Shown here: one piece after another, positions 42,881-43,734 of the stretch | Numbering within the stretch: position 1 is the stretch's first letter | How the letters are laid out: every line of letters begins with the position of its first letter | IMG/VR virus record: IMGVR_UViG_3300030109_002521 | Location: 1 to 43,734 of that record | Length of the DNA: 43,734 nt | Strand: one strand, 5' to 3' | From: a virus | Notes under the pieces: model-generated | What the model was told of the DNA's origin: nothing | The model's input: the letters and a program-made list of their open reading frames with translations, nothing else | The model's database searches: none | Position numbers and translations under genes: made by a program

Positions 42881-43101
42881 TAGTATTCTAGGTTATATTC
42901 TACAGATATAGCCATATTTTTGTTAAAGTCTTTCCAAGGAATAACGGCTTTGTCTTTTGTAATATATATAGAGTACTTTTCAGTTTCTTCTAAAATGTCA
43001 CAAATGGTATGACCGCCATACACTTCCTGTCCAACAGAATAGTGCATAGCGTCATTTTTGTAATCTTTACCAATAGTGATCTTACGAATTAGATGGTTCA
43101 T
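42880..43101 (-). CDS. Small conserved unknown protein (73 aa)
   Basis: Compact beta-rich protein starting MNHLIRKITIGKDYKNDAMH, containing YSVGQEVYGGHTICDI and IYITKDKAVIPWKDF. Soluble, no signal peptide. Overlaps the upstream gene by 20 bases and the downstream gene by one base, so it is tightly coupled to both. Similar short proteins occur next to terminase genes of marine phages from memory; role unknown. Confidence 0.68.
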   Translation of the reverse strand: MNHLIRKITIGKDYKNDAMHYSVGQEVYGGHTICDILEETEKYSIYITKDKAVIPWKDFNKNMAISVEYNLEY

Positions 43102-43360
43102 CTTTTGCGTAATTAATAGTACCGTCGTTTACATTTATATCGAAAGTACCGTATTGATCTTCAAACTCTTTTTGCAAAGAATTAAGTTGATCTTGGAAGC
43201 CGGCCATTTCGTGAAGCATCCTATGCTTACGAACCTCGGCTACACCAAGTTCCATTTGAGCTTTGTTTAAAATACTAACGATCTCTTGAACTTTTTTAAG
43301 CTGCTCGTCAGTAATCTTTTCTGGTTTTAGGTCTACGACCTTTTCTTTCTTTTTTCCCAT
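43082..43360 (-). CDS. Small coiled-coil protein, unknown (92 aa)
   Basis: Basic start (MGKKKEKVVDLKPEKI), then two amphipathic helices (EQLKKVQEIVSILNKAQMEL; HEMAGFQDQLNSLQKEFED) and a beta tail YGTFDINVNDGTINY. No signal peptide. Predicted helical hairpin or coiled-coil dimer. Its position upstream of the terminase genes suggests a late-operon accessory; no function is recognised. Confidence 0.68.
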   Translation of the reverse strand: MGKKKEKVVDLKPEKITDEQLKKVQEIVSILNKAQMELGVAEVRKHRMLHEMAGFQDQLNSLQKEFEDQYGTFDINVNDGTINYAKDEPSNS

Positions 43361-43390
43361 AATTAAATTAAATTAAAATTGTTTGTTTGT

Positions 43391-43720
43391 TTATTCTTCG
43401 CTGAAGTATGCGAATATAGCTCCATCAGCTAAAGTTATAGCTGTGAATCTACCGTAAATCCACATATCTGCTGGAAAGTTATCTGCTTCTGCTATAGCTT
43501 CCGCGTTTGCTCCATTACCAGCCGCAGTAGCTACAACAGAGGTACCTGGATAATGTAATCCGTCTTTATTATCAGGCGTGAGTAAGGCAAAGCTAGTGTT
43601 AGCAGTTACAATATAAATAGCTGTAACTACTTTTCCAGTAGGAGGCGTAAATGCACCCGTGTCATCTAAGTACGCTCCACCTCCTTGACCTATGTCTATT
43701 TGATTTTGATTTAGTGCCAT
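43391..43720 (-). CDS. Small beta-rich virion-type protein (109 aa)
   Basis: Starts MALNQNQIDIGQGGGAYLDD and ends FAYFSEE. Val/Ala/Thr/Gly-rich with a beta pattern and the phrase FPADMWIYGRFTAITLADG, which I associate with small virion or decoration proteins in marine phages. No signal peptide. The 14 bases upstream up to the window edge are A-rich on the coding strand, with no Shine-Dalgarno box. Probably a structural or head decoration protein; not related by clear motif to the trio at 3212-4486. Confidence 0.68.
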   Translation of the reverse strand: MALNQNQIDIGQGGGAYLDDTGAFTPPTGKVVTAIYIVTANTSFALLTPDNKDGLHYPGTSVVATAAGNGANAEAIAEADNFPADMWIYGRFTAITLADGAIFAYFSEE

Positions 43721-43734
43721 TTTATTTTTTTACT

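Noticed and set aside
1-43734. Temperate lifestyle or prophage ends, tRNA genes
   Set aside because: No integrase, repressor, att-like duplication or tRNA-like cloverleaf was noticed; a formal scan was not possible by eye.

Overview
The window looks like the virion-structure half of a tailed, podovirus-like dsDNA phage from an AT-rich marine-type host. Every convincing gene lies on the minus strand and genes are nearly gap-free, with many 1 to 4 base overlaps (TAATG, ATGA), so transcription runs from about 43.7 kb down to 1. Three things point to a Bacteroidota host: a protein with a type IX secretion (T9SS) type A sorting domain, exported proteins whose signal peptides end in a Bacteroidota-like Ala-Gln, and start codons preceded by A/T-rich stretches rather than Shine-Dalgarno boxes. 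No integrase, repressor, tRNA, rRNA, CRISPR array or insertion sequence was seen. Replication genes are absent and presumably lie outside the window.

Layout in transcription order. (1) 43.7-42.1 kb: a small virion-type protein, two small conserved unknowns, a possible tandem GroES-fold protein and a candidate small terminase. (2) 42.1-34.8 kb: packaging and head block, namely large terminase, portal with a Q-rich tail, acidic scaffold and major capsid protein, closed by a strong UUCG-loop terminator. (3) 34.7-21.7 kb: a 279-residue unknown framed by two UUCG hairpins, a P22 gp4/T7 gp11-like adaptor, a second adaptor carrying a carbohydrate-binding-module-like insertion, a giant 2795-residue tail protein and two beta-rich accessory proteins. 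(4) 21.7-10.6 kb: a GNAT-like protein, then a 225/620/2715-residue series in the size order of the T7 gp14/gp15/gp16 ejection proteins. The last is a huge polyvalent protein with zincin, PD-(D/E)XK nuclease, HAD phosphatase and GNAT-like regions separated by a recurring FSRS motif. (5) 10.6-4.5 kb: a host-surface and lysis region with an outer-membrane-type protein, a run of small mostly basic proteins, a one-helix membrane protein, an exported thioredoxin-fold protein lacking its CXXC, an extra 39-residue gene, a T9SS-sorted Cys-rich repeat protein and an M15 peptidase endolysin. (6) 4.5-0 kb: three tandem paralogues, a small beta protein, a modular tail fibre and the start of a further gene.

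How it fits together (inference): regions 1-3 build and fill the head and attach the tail. Region 4 supplies proteins probably carried in the virion and ejected with the DNA. Region 5 would modify and finally lyse the Gram-negative envelope, and region 6 recognises the host. The large terminase, portal, tail-fibre, T9SS and M15 calls rest on visible motifs. The capsid, scaffold and adaptor calls rest mainly on order, size and composition. The most notable content is the FSRS-punctuated multi-domain protein and the phage-encoded T9SS cargo.
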